Shown: piece after piece, positions 5,414 through 12,280 of the stretch | Layout: each line of letters starts with the position of its first letter | Numbering within the stretch: position 1 is the stretch's first letter | Assembly (NCBI GenBank): GCA_002389465.1 | Contig: DGOT01000095.1 | Coordinates: 25,471 to 37,750 of the forward strand | Source of the DNA: Bacteroidales bacterium UBA4459 | Lineage (GTDB): Bacteria > Bacteroidota > Bacteroidia > Bacteroidales > F082 | DNA: 12,280 bases | Direction of reading: 5' to 3' | Program-made: the position numbers and the translations under genes | Notes under the pieces: model-generated | Database searches by the model: none | What the model saw: only the letters and a program-made list of their open reading frames with translations | What the model was told of the DNA's origin: nothing

Positions 5414-6928
5414 ATGCTGGCATTAATTATATTACTCCCGCTATCATTCACCATTCCTACAATATTCGGATGGCAGCTTTTTGAAAAGGCCGGAAGACAC
5501 GGGTGGCAGACACTGATCCCGTTTTACAACCTCTACATTTTTCTTCAGATTATTAAAAAACCACTTTGGTGGTATCTGCTGTTACTGGTACCTTTTCTAA
5601 ACGTGTTTATGTACATGCTGATGCTTGTTGAACTGGCAAAATGTTTCAACAGATTCAAACTTTGGGAACAATTCCTGGCCGTGGTGGTTCCGTATGTATA
5701 TTTGCCCTACTTAGGCTTTCAGGCTGACATGCCTTATGTCGATCCTGATGAAAGACCTGAAATAAAGAAAGGAATAGTACGTGAGTGGACGGATGCCATT
5801 ATTTTTGCCGTTGTCGCTGCAACGATCATACGTACATTTCTGATTGAGGCTTATACGATACCCACCTCATCCATGGAAAAATCACTGCTTGTAGGCGACT
5901 ATCTATTCGTCAGCAAGATCAGCTATGGTCCCAAGATACCAAATACACCTTTGTCTTTTCCGTTTGTTCACCATACGTTGCCGTTAACCACTTCGGTGAA
6001 GTCGTATGTCGAATGGATAAAATTGCCTTATTACCGTTTTCCGGGATTTGGCGGTGTGGAAAGAAACGATGCGGTTGTTTTTAATTACCCTGAGGGAGAT
6101 ACTGTTTCAACAAGGTTCCAGAGCAATGTCAGCTACTATACGCTGGTGAAGCAGTACGGGCGGAACCGGGTGTGGACGGATAAACAGAATTTTGGTGAGA
6201 TCGTTGTCAGGCCGGTGGATAAACGCGAGAATTATGTGAAGAGATGTATTGCCATGGCTGGCGATACACTGAAAATAGTTGATCAACAGGTGTATATCAA
6301 CGGAAAGGCTGTTGTAAATCCTGAAAGGCTGCAATATCAATATAAAGTGCAGACAGACGGCACAAGCATTAACCCGCGCATTCTGGATCGTTGGAACATT
6401 ACAGTAGGCACAAGAACGAGCGTGCCGGGACAATTTGTTTTTTTATTGACCCCTGAAGCCAAAAAAGAGTTGGAGAAACTTCCCATTGTCAAAAGCATTG
6501 AGGTCATCACGGAACCTTCGGGCAAATGGAATCCTGATATATTCCCCCATGATTCACGATTTTCGTGGAACCGGGATAACTTCGGACCGGTTTATATCCC
6601 CCGCAAGAACGTGCCAATCCCTTTGACTGTTGAGAACCTGCCTTTGTATGAAAGGTTGATCGTAACTTATGAAGGCAACGAATTGGATGTGGAAGGTGAT
6701 GTGATCAAAATTAACGGTATGGAAGTGACGCAATATACACCCTGGATGGATTATTACTGGATGATGGGCGACAACCGCCATAATTCGGCTGATTCGCGGT
6801 TCTGGGGCTTTGTACCCGAAGATCATATTGTCGGAAAGGCTGAGTTTATCTGGCTCTCTCTTAACAAAGATAAGTCGCTGTTAGATGGTAAGATTCGCTG
6901 GAACCGGTTGTTTTCCTTTGTAAAATAA
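5414..6928 (+). CDS. lepB: Signal peptidase I with N-terminal DUF5684-like membrane domain
   Basis: Inner-membrane serine protease that removes signal peptides from exported proteins. Residues 1-105 form an extra multi-pass region (hydrophobic stretches at about 1-20, 51-74 and 84-100, with GWQTLIPFYNLY at 30-41) resembling DUF5684. The usual anchor helix is at about 127-146. It leads into box B, IPTSSMEKSLLVGDYLFVSK, with nucleophile S153. The general base is K276 in YVKRCIAMAGD, and the GDN/SADSR box lies at 452-462. At 504 residues it is far longer than E. coli LepB (324); besides the extension it has long insertions between the conserved boxes, as expected for Bacteroidota. The ATG at 5414 starts the first hydrophobic segment. 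It clusters with dapB upstream and ftsK downstream. Catalytic residues are complete. Confidence 0.95.
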   Translation: MLALIILLPLSFTIPTIFGWQLFEKAGRHGWQTLIPFYNLYIFLQIIKKPLWWYLLLLVPFLNVFMYMLMLVELAKCFNRFKLWEQFLAVVVPYVYLPYLGFQADMPYVDPDERPEIKKGIVREWTDAIIFAVVAATIIRTFLIEAYTIPTSSMEKSLLVGDYLFVSKISYGPKIPNTPLSFPFVHHTLPLTTSVKSYVEWIKLPYYRFPGFGGVERNDAVVFNYPEGDTVSTRFQSNVSYYTLVKQYGRNRVWTDKQNFGEIVVRPVDKRENYVKRCIAMAGDTLKIVDQQVYINGKAVVNPERLQYQYKVQTDGTSINPRILDRWNITVGTRTSVPGQFVFLLTPEAKKELEKLPIVKSIEVITEPSGKWNPDIFPHDSRFSWNRDNFGPVYIPRKNVPIPLTVENLPLYERLIVTYEGNELDVEGDVIKINGMEVTQYTPWMDYYWMMGDNRHNSADSRFWGFVPEDHIVGKAEFIWLSLNKDKSLLDGKIRWNRLFSFVK

Positions 6929-7013
6929 CGATTTGTTCGATACGCTTTCAGGAAACTCTGCAAACCCTTGCATCATTGCTGTGGTTTTAGGTCTTTCAGC
7001 TTACTCTTTTTAT

Positions 7014-7021
7014 TATTTTTG
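7014..7021 (+). promoter_or_regulatory. Bacteroidota -7 promoter box for ftsK-lolA
   Basis: TATTTTTG matches TAnnTTTG exactly and ends 21 bases before the ftsK ATG, within a 114-base gap. I see no -33 TTTG at the right distance. It would drive both ftsK and lolA, whose coding regions are three bases apart. Confidence 0.55.
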
Positions 7022-7042
7022 CTGTAAATAAAGCAGTTTTAG

Positions 7043-9484
7043 ATGACGTTTCGATCCAATAAAATAAAAACCAATAAACTGAAGGATAAACCTAAGTCCA
7101 AAAAAAAGTCGGCTAAGGTCAAGCGGGCAAGAAAACCTTCCGGTAGAAGAAAAGAAAAAAAATCGGCCGACCCCAGGGTATCACGAACCATTGGCTTCAT
7201 CCTTCTGGTAATTTCCATGTACCTGTTTCTTGCTATTATCTCCTTCTTCATCAGTTGGTTTGAGGCAGATACAGGTATTGCAGTGGGGTTCAAAGAACAC
7301 ACAGAGGTCGTGCAGAATTGGACAGGAAGCTTCGGGGTGTGGGTCTCCGGATATCTTGTTCAGTTAGCGGGACTGGGTTCTTTTCTGTTGCCATTACTTC
7401 TGTTTAGTTTGGGGTTGAAGATGATGGCAGGCGTCAGGATGTTTAAATTATGGCATTGGTTCCAGATCGTTGTTCTGGGATTGCTCTGGCTGCCTATGGT
7501 GATGAATAAAATATTCTCAGAAAATCCCTGGGACAGTTTAGGAGGGATTACCGGAAGCCAGCTCAATATCTGGATGACGGAGTATCTGGGTCCTGTAGGG
7601 TTGATCCTGCTGCTGATATTGATTCCGGCTATTTTTATCCTGATTGATTTTAAATTTTCTTTCGGAAAACTCCGCATACGTAAGCATAGGAAGAGTGATG
7701 CTGAGAAGGTTGCTTCAGGAGACCCGAAAGAAGACAAATACAACACGGTTGAGTTTGCTGTGGATGATCACGAAGCGGAAATTATAAAGACGGAAGAGAC
7801 TACCAAGGAAGACTATAAAGTGGAGGTGGATGCGGGAATCGAAAATGTACCTGATGCCGGGGAACCGGATAAAGATGATATTGAACTGACGATTGAAAAA
7901 CCTGTTGAGGAAGAAAAAGTCAAAAAAGTAGAAGCCGGAGCACACCTGGGACTCGATACTTCATTTGATCCGACACTAGACCTACCCGATTTCAAAATGC
8001 CCCACCTGGGCTTGCTGAGCAATTATGAGGATGGCAATATAGTGGTCGATAAAGGTGAGCTTGAGGCAAACAAAAACAAAATTGTTGAAACGCTTAATCA
8101 TTATTCGATAAGCATTACCAGGATAAAAGCAACGATAGGCCCTACGGTGACACTTTATGAAATTGTGCCGGCACCGGGCGTACGTATTTCGAAAATAAAA
8201 AACCTGGAAGATGATATAGCGCTAAGCCTTTCGGCTATGGGCATCAGAATTATAGCCCCTATACCCGGAAAAGGAACAGTAGGTATCGAGGTGCCTAACA
8301 GAAACCCAAACATTGTTTCGATGCGCTCCATTCTGGCTTCAGAGAGATTTCAGAACTGCACATATGAGCTGCCTTTCGGTTTAGGCAAAACTATTGCCAA
8401 CGAAAGTTTTGTAGCCGATCTTGCCAAACTGCCGCACGTGCTCATGGCGGGCGCCACAGGCCAGGGAAAATCGGTCGGATTGAATGCTATTATCACTTCC
8501 TTGTTGTATAAGAAACATCCGTCCGAACTGAAGTTTATTCTTGTTGACCCGAAAAAAGTGGAGCTTAGCTTGTATTCACGGATTGAAAGGCATTACTTGG
8601 CGAAACTTCCAGATTCGGAAGAGGCCATTATCACCGATACGCGAAAAGTGGTAAGGACACTTAATTCGTTGGGTATTGAGATGGATAACAGGTACGAACT
8701 GCTGAAAGATGCCCAGGTGCGTAACGTAAAGGAATACAATACAAAATTTATTGCCCGTAAACTGAATCCTAACCACGGACACCGGTATCTGCCTTATTTT
8801 GTCTTGGTAATAGACGAATTTGCTGACCTGATCATGACATCGGGTAAAGAGATAGAAGGACCGATCACAAGGCTTGCCCAGTTGGCCAGGGCAGTGGGCA
8901 TCCACTTGATCATCGCTACTCAGCGTCCTTCGGTGAACATTATTACGGGTACTATAAAAGCAAACTTCCCCGCCAGGATAGCTTTTAGGGTAATATCCAA
9001 GATCGACTCCAGAACGATCCTTGATTCAGGTGGTGCTGATCAACTGGTGGGAAGGGGTGATATGTTGCTGTCGACAGGAAGTGACCTCATTCGCCTGCAA
9101 TGTGCTTTCATTGACACGCCTGAAGTGGAAAAAATTACCGATTACATTGGCTCTCAAAGGGCATACCCCGATGCGTATCATCTTCCGGAGTATTATGATG
9201 AAGAGCCCGATTCGAAGAATGATTTTGACCCAAACGAGCGGGATGAACTGTTTGAAGATGCGGCACACATTATTGTGCAAACACAGCAGGGTTCGACTTC
9301 GTTACTGCAGCGGAAACTGAAATTGGGGTACAACAGGGCCGGCAGAATTATTGACCAGCTGGAAGCAGCCGGTATTGTGGGGCCGTTCGAAGGAAGTAAA
9401 GCCAGAGAGGTAAGAATTGCTAATGAGATGGCTTTGGAACAGTTTTTGAAAGATCTGGATATGAATGATAATGATAACAAATAA
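7043..9484 (+). CDS. ftsK: FtsK/SpoIIIE DNA translocase
   Basis: Membrane-anchored ATP-driven motor that pumps chromosome termini through the closing septum and activates dimer resolution at dif. A very basic N-terminus (residues 1-48) precedes four membrane helices at about 49-73, 100-128, 137-155 and 183-203. An acidic linker (about 220-310) is short compared with the roughly 600-residue E. coli linker. The motor follows: the alpha domain, then beta with Walker A GATGQGKS at 470-477 and Walker B VLVIDEF with D591-E592, then the winged-helix gamma domain at about 733-800 (DAAHIIVQTQQGSTSLLQRK), which reads orienting sequences. At 813 residues it is complete and of normal size for Bacteroidota. 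The ATG at 7043 follows the promoter box closely. lolA follows after three bases. Confidence 0.97.
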   Translation: MTFRSNKIKTNKLKDKPKSKKKSAKVKRARKPSGRRKEKKSADPRVSRTIGFILLVISMYLFLAIISFFISWFEADTGIAVGFKEHTEVVQNWTGSFGVWVSGYLVQLAGLGSFLLPLLLFSLGLKMMAGVRMFKLWHWFQIVVLGLLWLPMVMNKIFSENPWDSLGGITGSQLNIWMTEYLGPVGLILLLILIPAIFILIDFKFSFGKLRIRKHRKSDAEKVASGDPKEDKYNTVEFAVDDHEAEIIKTEETTKEDYKVEVDAGIENVPDAGEPDKDDIELTIEKPVEEEKVKKVEAGAHLGLDTSFDPTLDLPDFKMPHLGLLSNYEDGNIVVDKGELEANKNKIVETLNHYSISITRIKATIGPTVTLYEIVPAPGVRISKIKNLEDDIALSLSAMGIRIIAPIPGKGTVGIEVPNRNPNIVSMRSILASERFQNCTYELPFGLGKTIANESFVADLAKLPHVLMAGATGQGKSVGLNAIITSLLYKKHPSELKFILVDPKKVELSLYSRIERHYLAKLPDSEEAIITDTRKVVRTLNSLGIEMDNRYELLKDAQVRNVKEYNTKFIARKLNPNHGHRYLPYFVLVIDEFADLIMTSGKEIEGPITRLAQLARAVGIHLIIATQRPSVNIITGTIKANFPARIAFRVISKIDSRTILDSGGADQLVGRGDMLLSTGSDLIRLQCAFIDTPEVEKITDYIGSQRAYPDAYHLPEYYDEEPDSKNDFDPNERDELFEDAAHIIVQTQQGSTSLLQRKLKLGYNRAGRIIDQLEAAGIVGPFEGSKAREVRIANEMALEQFLKDLDMNDNDNK

Positions 9485-9487
9485 CTA

Positions 9488-10138
9488 ATGAAAAAAATAA
9501 GCCTAATCAAGAATGGTTTAATAGTACTCCTCCTTTTCAGCGGAATGTTAGTTGCTCAACCCGATAAAAAGGCTGAAAAATTGCTTAAGAGTGTGGTAGA
9601 TAAAACGGCTTCCTATGAAAATCTGAAGGCAGACTTGTCCTATACAATGGTGAACAAAGAAATGGATATTAATGAAAAAAAATCAGGCATAATCTACGTA
9701 AAAGGTGACAGCTATCGTATTGAGATGGAAGGGCAGGTCATCATAAGTGATGGTTCAACCGTATGGACTTACCTGGCTGAGTCGGAGGAAGTGATGGTGA
9801 GTGAAGTTGATGAGAGCGACGAAACCATCTCGCCTAATAAAATACTGACGAGTTACGATAAAAATTACAAAGCTAAGTTTGATTCGGATGGCAAGTATAA
9901 AAACTCCGATTTTAAATTGATCAACCTGAAACCTAACGATGGCAAGCAGTTTGAAAAACTAAGCCTCCTGGTGAACGAGAAAACCCTTGAGATTGAAAAC
10001 TTTTCGGTGTATGATAAAAGTGGTAACGTGTTCACATACTACATCATCAACATGGAGCCGAACCTTAACCTGCCCGAAAATACCTTCACATTTAAAACAG
10101 AAGATTATCCTGATGTGGAAGTGATCGATATGAGATAA
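9488..10138 (+). CDS. lolA: LolA-like periplasmic lipoprotein carrier
   Basis: Periplasmic chaperone that carries lipoproteins from the inner-membrane Lol transporter to the outer membrane. Residues 1-24 are a signal peptide (KKISLIKN, a hydrophobic core, then MLVAQ). The mature part follows the LolA half-barrel pattern: an N-terminal helix (KKAEKLLKSVVDKTASYENL) and strands including LKADLSYTM, SGIIYVKGDSYRIEM, VIISDGSTVWTY and, near the C-terminus, NLNLPENTFTFKT. The DGSTVWTY strand, around residues 88-95, is the part most typical of the LolA family. At 216 residues it is normal in length. The position three bases after ftsK is a common Bacteroidota pairing and implies shared transcription and coupled translation. 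LolA families diverge strongly, so a related outer-membrane function cannot be excluded, but LolA is the best reading. Confidence 0.88.
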   Translation: MKKISLIKNGLIVLLLFSGMLVAQPDKKAEKLLKSVVDKTASYENLKADLSYTMVNKEMDINEKKSGIIYVKGDSYRIEMEGQVIISDGSTVWTYLAESEEVMVSEVDESDETISPNKILTSYDKNYKAKFDSDGKYKNSDFKLINLKPNDGKQFEKLSLLVNEKTLEIENFSVYDKSGNVFTYYIINMEPNLNLPENTFTFKTEDYPDVEVIDMR

Positions 10139-10161
10139 TTGATATAGTCTTAAATGCCCGC

Positions 10162-10560
10162 TTACCTCTTTTTTGTGTGGTAGTTAATGCCCAGGCTGGC
10201 AATGGCAACCCACCCGATGATCAGTAATAGTCCCCCGGCAACGATAAACGGGCTGACAAAATCAAACCGCGCGTCAAAGACACGTTCCAGTGTTAATAAG
10301 TACATGGGCCCCGATGTCAGAATAACACCAAAAACAAACATATAGAAAATAACTTTCGTGTATTTTGGCTTGAAATAACGGTTCAGAAATACAACACAGA
10401 TAAGTGCCAGAGCATGAACCATCTGATACATAAGGGCATGTTTATACAGTAATATATTTTCTTGCGACATCCGTTCGAAAAAATATACGACTCCCAAACC
10501 GTCTAGGAGAATGCCCAGAGCTCCTATGATGCCGGCTGCTAAAAGAATTTTCTTTGTCAT
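10162..10560 (-). CDS. DUF423 small integral membrane protein
   Basis: A 132-residue, four-helix membrane protein resembling the DUF423 (YgdD-like) family, with no established function. Hydrophobic segments lie at about 5-25, 45-61, 69-90 and 102-124. Family-like features are the N-terminal AAGIIGALGILLDGLG, the YQMVHALAL stretch after helix 1 (compare RYQMYHALAL in the family), LTSGPMYLLTL, and the C-terminal SPFIVAGGLLLIIGW. It ends in a basic HTKKR tail. It faces lolA, with only 23 bases between the two stops and no obvious terminator there. It shares an intergenic region with the divergent YkoF-like gene. There is no evidence that it acts with either neighbour. Confidence 0.85.
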   Translation of the reverse strand: MTKKILLAAGIIGALGILLDGLGVVYFFERMSQENILLYKHALMYQMVHALALICVVFLNRYFKPKYTKVIFYMFVFGVILTSGPMYLLTLERVFDARFDFVSPFIVAGGLLLIIGWVAIASLGINYHTKKR

Positions 10561-10590
10561 TTTCTTTATTTTTTGTTGTTGCTAAATTAA

Positions 10591-10598
10591 CAAAATAA
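10591..10598 (-). promoter_or_regulatory. Candidate -7 box for the DUF423 gene
   Basis: On the minus strand this reads TTATTTTG, one mismatch from TAnnTTTG, 30 bases before the ATG. It is a weak call in an AT-rich 77-base divergent region. Confidence 0.3.
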
Positions 10599-10607
10599 GA
10601 ATAATCT

Positions 10608-10615
10608 TAACTTTG
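10608..10615 (+). promoter_or_regulatory. Bacteroidota -7 promoter box for the vitamin cassette
   Basis: TAACTTTG matches TAnnTTTG exactly and ends 22 bases before the ATG of the YkoF-like gene. A TTG at 10579-10581 is too far upstream to be a good -33. The short leader leaves no room for a TPP riboswitch, so transcription is not controlled by that element here. Confidence 0.6.
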
Positions 10616-10637
10616 GACATTCTAAATACGGAAAACC

Positions 10638-10898
10638 ATGCAGACATCTGTTGACATTAGTTATTATCCGTTACATACGGAATTCATACCACCTATAAAA
10701 GACTTCATTTACCGTTTGAATCAATACAAAGACCTCACTGTAAAGACGAACGGCATAAGCACCCAGGTGCATGGTGAGTTCCGTCAGGTAATGGAAACCA
10801 TTACACAGGAAATTGAAAAATCGTTTGAATTGCCGCATTCGGTGTTTATTCTTAAGGTCATTAATGCTGACTTACAACAGTACACCAATAATGTGTAA
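10638..10898 (+). CDS. YkoF/thiamine-binding-fold small protein
   Basis: An 86-residue cytoplasmic protein resembling the YkoF / MTH1187 thiamine-binding superfamily (ferredoxin-like beta-alpha-beta-beta-alpha-beta fold). The first strand is VDISYYPLH (residues 5-13), followed by the IPPIKDFIYRLNQY helix, strand LTVKTNGISTQVHGE with the TNGxSTQ stretch typical of this family, a helix FRQVMETITQEIEKSF, and a last strand HSVFILKVINADL. B. subtilis YkoF has two such domains and binds thiamine or its pyrimidine moiety; this protein has one, so it should need to dimerise. The stop codon TAA is directly followed by the pnuC ATG with no gap, so the two are translationally coupled. It probably binds a thiamine-related ligand. 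No enzyme residues are recognised. Confidence 0.8.
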   Translation: MQTSVDISYYPLHTEFIPPIKDFIYRLNQYKDLTVKTNGISTQVHGEFRQVMETITQEIEKSFELPHSVFILKVINADLQQYTNNV

Positions 10899-11618
10899 AT
10901 GAGTGCGATAGTTAACTTTTTCCTTGAGCCTTACCAATCAGCCTCGATATTTAATATCCTTCTCGAACTGACTGCTGCTGTATTGGGCGTTGCCAGTGTC
11001 TTTTATGCACGTAAAGAGAATATTCTGGTTTTTCCTACGGGCATCGTCAGTACGGGTATTTATGTTTACCTGCTTTCGCAATGGTCGTTGTATGGCGACT
11101 TCATTATCAATGTTTATTATACACTGATGAGCATTTACGGCTGGTACATGTGGCACAAGGTAATTGGCGACAACCAGTCGCATATCAGAATCAGCCGGAC
11201 CAATACTAAGGACAAACTGAAAGCCTTCGGTATTTTTGTGTTCACATCGATATTTGTGATTGTGGTGTACCGCTATTACAACGTGATGCCCAATAAGCTG
11301 GGATTTAGCGAAAGTGTAGACTATGCCTGGCAGAAATTAAGCTCGGGAAATCTGGAAGATTTCAGGATGGCGACTCCTTTTCTCGACACGTTTACAACGG
11401 GCATCTTCTTTTCAGCCATGTGGCTGATGGCCAATAAAAAGATTGAGAACTGGACGTTATGGATTGCAGGTGATATTGTTTCTGTCCCGCTTTATTTTGT
11501 AAAAGGTTATGGCTTCACGGGTATACAATATGCTATTTTCCTGGTGATTGCCGTAATGGCCTATTTCTCCTGGCGGAAAATTATAGCAAACCAAAAAGTA
11601 GAAGCAGAACATGCTTAA
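10899..11618 (+). CDS. pnuC: PnuC-family vitamin transporter
   Basis: Membrane protein of the PnuC family, which imports nicotinamide riboside or, in some branches, thiamine (PnuT) or other vitamins by facilitated diffusion, trapped by phosphorylation inside the cell. The N-terminal half shows LELTAAVLGVASVFYARKEN (residues about 22-41), FPTGIVSTGIYVYLL, the family-typical YGDFIINVYYTLMSIYGWYMW (Tyr/Trp-rich), then further helices. The C-terminal half shows FLDTFTTGIFFSAMWLM, NWTLWIAGDIVSVPLYF and a last helix ending YFSWRK. A polar segment of roughly 40 residues around 130-160 separates the halves. At 239 residues it is normal in length. It overlaps the downstream kinase by eight bases. A kinase partner suggests nicotinamide riboside, and the YkoF-like partner suggests thiamine; the substrate is undecided. 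Confidence 0.9.
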   Translation: MSAIVNFFLEPYQSASIFNILLELTAAVLGVASVFYARKENILVFPTGIVSTGIYVYLLSQWSLYGDFIINVYYTLMSIYGWYMWHKVIGDNQSHIRISRTNTKDKLKAFGIFVFTSIFVIVVYRYYNVMPNKLGFSESVDYAWQKLSSGNLEDFRMATPFLDTFTTGIFFSAMWLMANKKIENWTLWIAGDIVSVPLYFVKGYGFTGIQYAIFLVIAVMAYFSWRKIIANQKVEAEHA

Positions 11619-12129
11619 AAAGATTTCCATAACAGGGCCTGAATCCACAGGGAAAAGCGAACTGGCAAAACAACTGGCCAAACATTATTATACTGTTTAT
11701 GTCCCCGAGTATGCACGGGAGCACCTGAAAGATATCGGCAGAAATTACACACTTGAAGATATTGAGAAGATTACAAAAGGTCAGTTGCTTTGGGAAGGGC
11801 AATTCGAAATATCAACCAATAAAACGCTGCTTTTTTGTGATACGGATCCGCTGGTAACAAAAATCTGGTCGGAGGTGGTTTTCGGAAAATGTCCTGAATG
11901 GATAGAGGAAATGTTCATTGAACATCAGTATGATTTGTATTTGCTGTGTTATCCTGATTTGGAATGGCAGCCCGATGTACTGAGGGAAAACCCGGACAAC
12001 CGGGAATATCTATTCCAGTTGTACGAAGAGGCACTCAAAGCGCAGAAGTTTCTGTATGCCATCATAAAAGGAACGGGAGGCCAAAGATTAAAAAATGCCG
12101 TTAACTTTGTAGATGAGATACTGGCATGA
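11611..12129 (+). CDS. NadR-like ribosylnicotinamide-kinase-domain ATPase
   Basis: A single-domain P-loop kinase, 172 residues, matching the C-terminal nicotinamide-riboside kinase domain of NadR (AAA_28 type). It has no adenylyltransferase or HTH domain. Walker A is GPESTGKS (9-16). EYAREHL (about 32-38) matches the conserved EYxRE segment, and FCDTDPLVT (about 73-81) the DTD segment. WQPDVLRENPDNRE corresponds to the lid region around the WxxDxLR motif. It would phosphorylate the vitamin imported by the upstream PnuC-type carrier and so trap it. The ATG at 11611 lies inside pnuC, giving coupled translation. Specificity for nicotinamide riboside is the family default; with a YkoF-like neighbour, a thiamine or other vitamin kinase is a possible alternative. 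Confidence 0.88.
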   Translation: MLKKISITGPESTGKSELAKQLAKHYYTVYVPEYAREHLKDIGRNYTLEDIEKITKGQLLWEGQFEISTNKTLLFCDTDPLVTKIWSEVVFGKCPEWIEEMFIEHQYDLYLLCYPDLEWQPDVLRENPDNREYLFQLYEEALKAQKFLYAIIKGTGGQRLKNAVNFVDEILA

Positions 12130-12133
12130 CCTG

Positions 12134-12154
12134 TTTCAGGCGTTTTGCCTGAAA
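12134..12154 (+). terminator. Perfect 8-bp hairpin after the kinase gene
   Basis: TTTCAGGC (12134-12141) and GCCTGAAA (12147-12154) pair perfectly around GTTTT, four bases after the kinase stop. No U-tract follows on either strand, so it is not a classical terminator. It ends one base before a TTG that can start the next gene, and so may instead stabilise the upstream mRNA or limit ribosome access. Confidence 0.5.
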
Positions 12155-12155
12155 G

Positions 12156-12280
12156 TTGAAAAAATATAAGTTGACATCAAACGACAAACATATCAAAGTC
12201 CTTTACCTGGCTCGCTGGTATCCCAACCGCTACGATCCCATGCCCGGCCTGTTCATTCAGCGCCATGCCGAAGCAGCCAG
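12156..12280 (+). CDS. Glycosyltransferase, N-terminal fragment
   Basis: Reading from TTG at 12156 gives MKKYKLTSNDKH followed by IKVLYLARWYPNRYDP and MPGLFIQRHAEAA, continuing past the window end. A hydrophobic strand and then WYPN(x)nPGxFIxxHAxA is the usual N-terminus of GT4-type glycosyltransferases, which build surface polysaccharides or LPS. No in-frame ATG precedes the conserved strand; an in-frame TGA at 12150 closes the frame upstream. The start must therefore be TTG, either here or at 12171, and the second gives a shorter basic lead. The gene follows the kinase by 26 to 41 bases. Only 41 codons are visible, so donor and acceptor cannot be judged. Confidence 0.75.
   Translation, partial: MKKYKLTSNDKHIKVLYLARWYPNRYDPMPGLFIQRHAEAA

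Noticed and set aside
6929..7013. Possible terminator between lepB and ftsK
   Set aside because: I found no stem of convincing length followed by a U-tract; the T-rich run at 7007-7020 belongs to the -7 box region.
7813..8022. Ser/Pro/Thr-rich minus-strand frame opposite the FtsK linker
   Set aside because: Its composition is the complement of the acidic Glu/Asp-rich linker codons, not a real gene.
8435..8442. GCACGTGC palindrome considered as a parS remnant
   Set aside because: It matches only the CACGTG core, lacks the flanking TGTTC/GAACA arms and lies in conserved FtsK codons.
9021..9320. Plus-strand open frame of 99 codons inside ftsK
   Set aside because: It lies in another frame within the conserved motor and gamma domains of FtsK; the peptide has no recognisable features.
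10139..10161. Bidirectional terminator between convergent lolA and the DUF423 gene
   Set aside because: The 23 bases contain no self-complementary stem.
10561..10637. Possible TPP riboswitch before the YkoF-PnuC-kinase cassette
   Set aside because: The leader after the -7 box is only about 20 bases and contains neither of the conserved THI-box segments.

Overview
The window looks like a chromosomal segment of a member of the Bacteroidota, most likely of the Bacteroidales/Marinilabiliales kind. The evidence is the gene content: a DUF3276 PUR-alpha-like protein, a parA-parB-DUF5683-dapB-lepB order, an ftsK-lolA pair and a long signal peptidase I with an extra N-terminal membrane domain. Five intergenic sites also match the Bacteroidota sigma-ABfr -7 box TAnnTTTG exactly, and purine-rich Shine-Dalgarno sequences are mostly absent. 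This is ordinary core-genome territory. I see no mobile element, CRISPR array, tRNA or rRNA.

Layout. Bases 1-768 (minus strand) hold the N-terminal part of a DEDDh 3'-5' exonuclease whose C-terminus lies outside the window. A 327-base non-coding stretch follows, with a degenerate 7-bp tandem repeat, a promoter and a palindrome. Next comes a small PUR-alpha-like nucleic-acid-binding protein (1096-1479). A second promoter then starts the run parA, parB, a secreted DUF5683 protein, dapB and a small lipoprotein (1666-5279), with gaps of 41 bases or less. lepB (5414-6928) has its own -7 box, as does the ftsK-lolA pair (7043-10138). A convergent DUF423 membrane protein (10162-10560, minus) ends this block. 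From the divergent intergenic region at 10561-10637 runs a tight three-gene cassette: a YkoF-like thiamine-binding-fold protein, a PnuC-family vitamin transporter and a NadR-like kinase. After a perfect 8-bp hairpin, the start of a glycosyltransferase runs off the right edge.

How the genes work together. ParA/ParB segregate replication origins, and FtsK pumps the terminus at division and helps place the divisome. DapB makes the precursor of lysine and meso-diaminopimelate for the cell wall. Signal peptidase I and LolA mature exported proteins and carry lipoproteins to the outer membrane. The block therefore joins chromosome segregation with envelope construction. The YkoF-PnuC-NadR cassette is a vitamin salvage unit whose substrate, nicotinamide riboside or a thiamine-related compound, cannot be settled from sequence alone.

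I did not find a clearly undescribed system. The best candidates for follow-up are the mixed-signal vitamin cassette, the secreted DUF5683 protein and orphan lipoprotein embedded in the par operon, the palindrome over the PUR-like gene's start region, the heptamer repeat, and the hairpin beside a TTG start.
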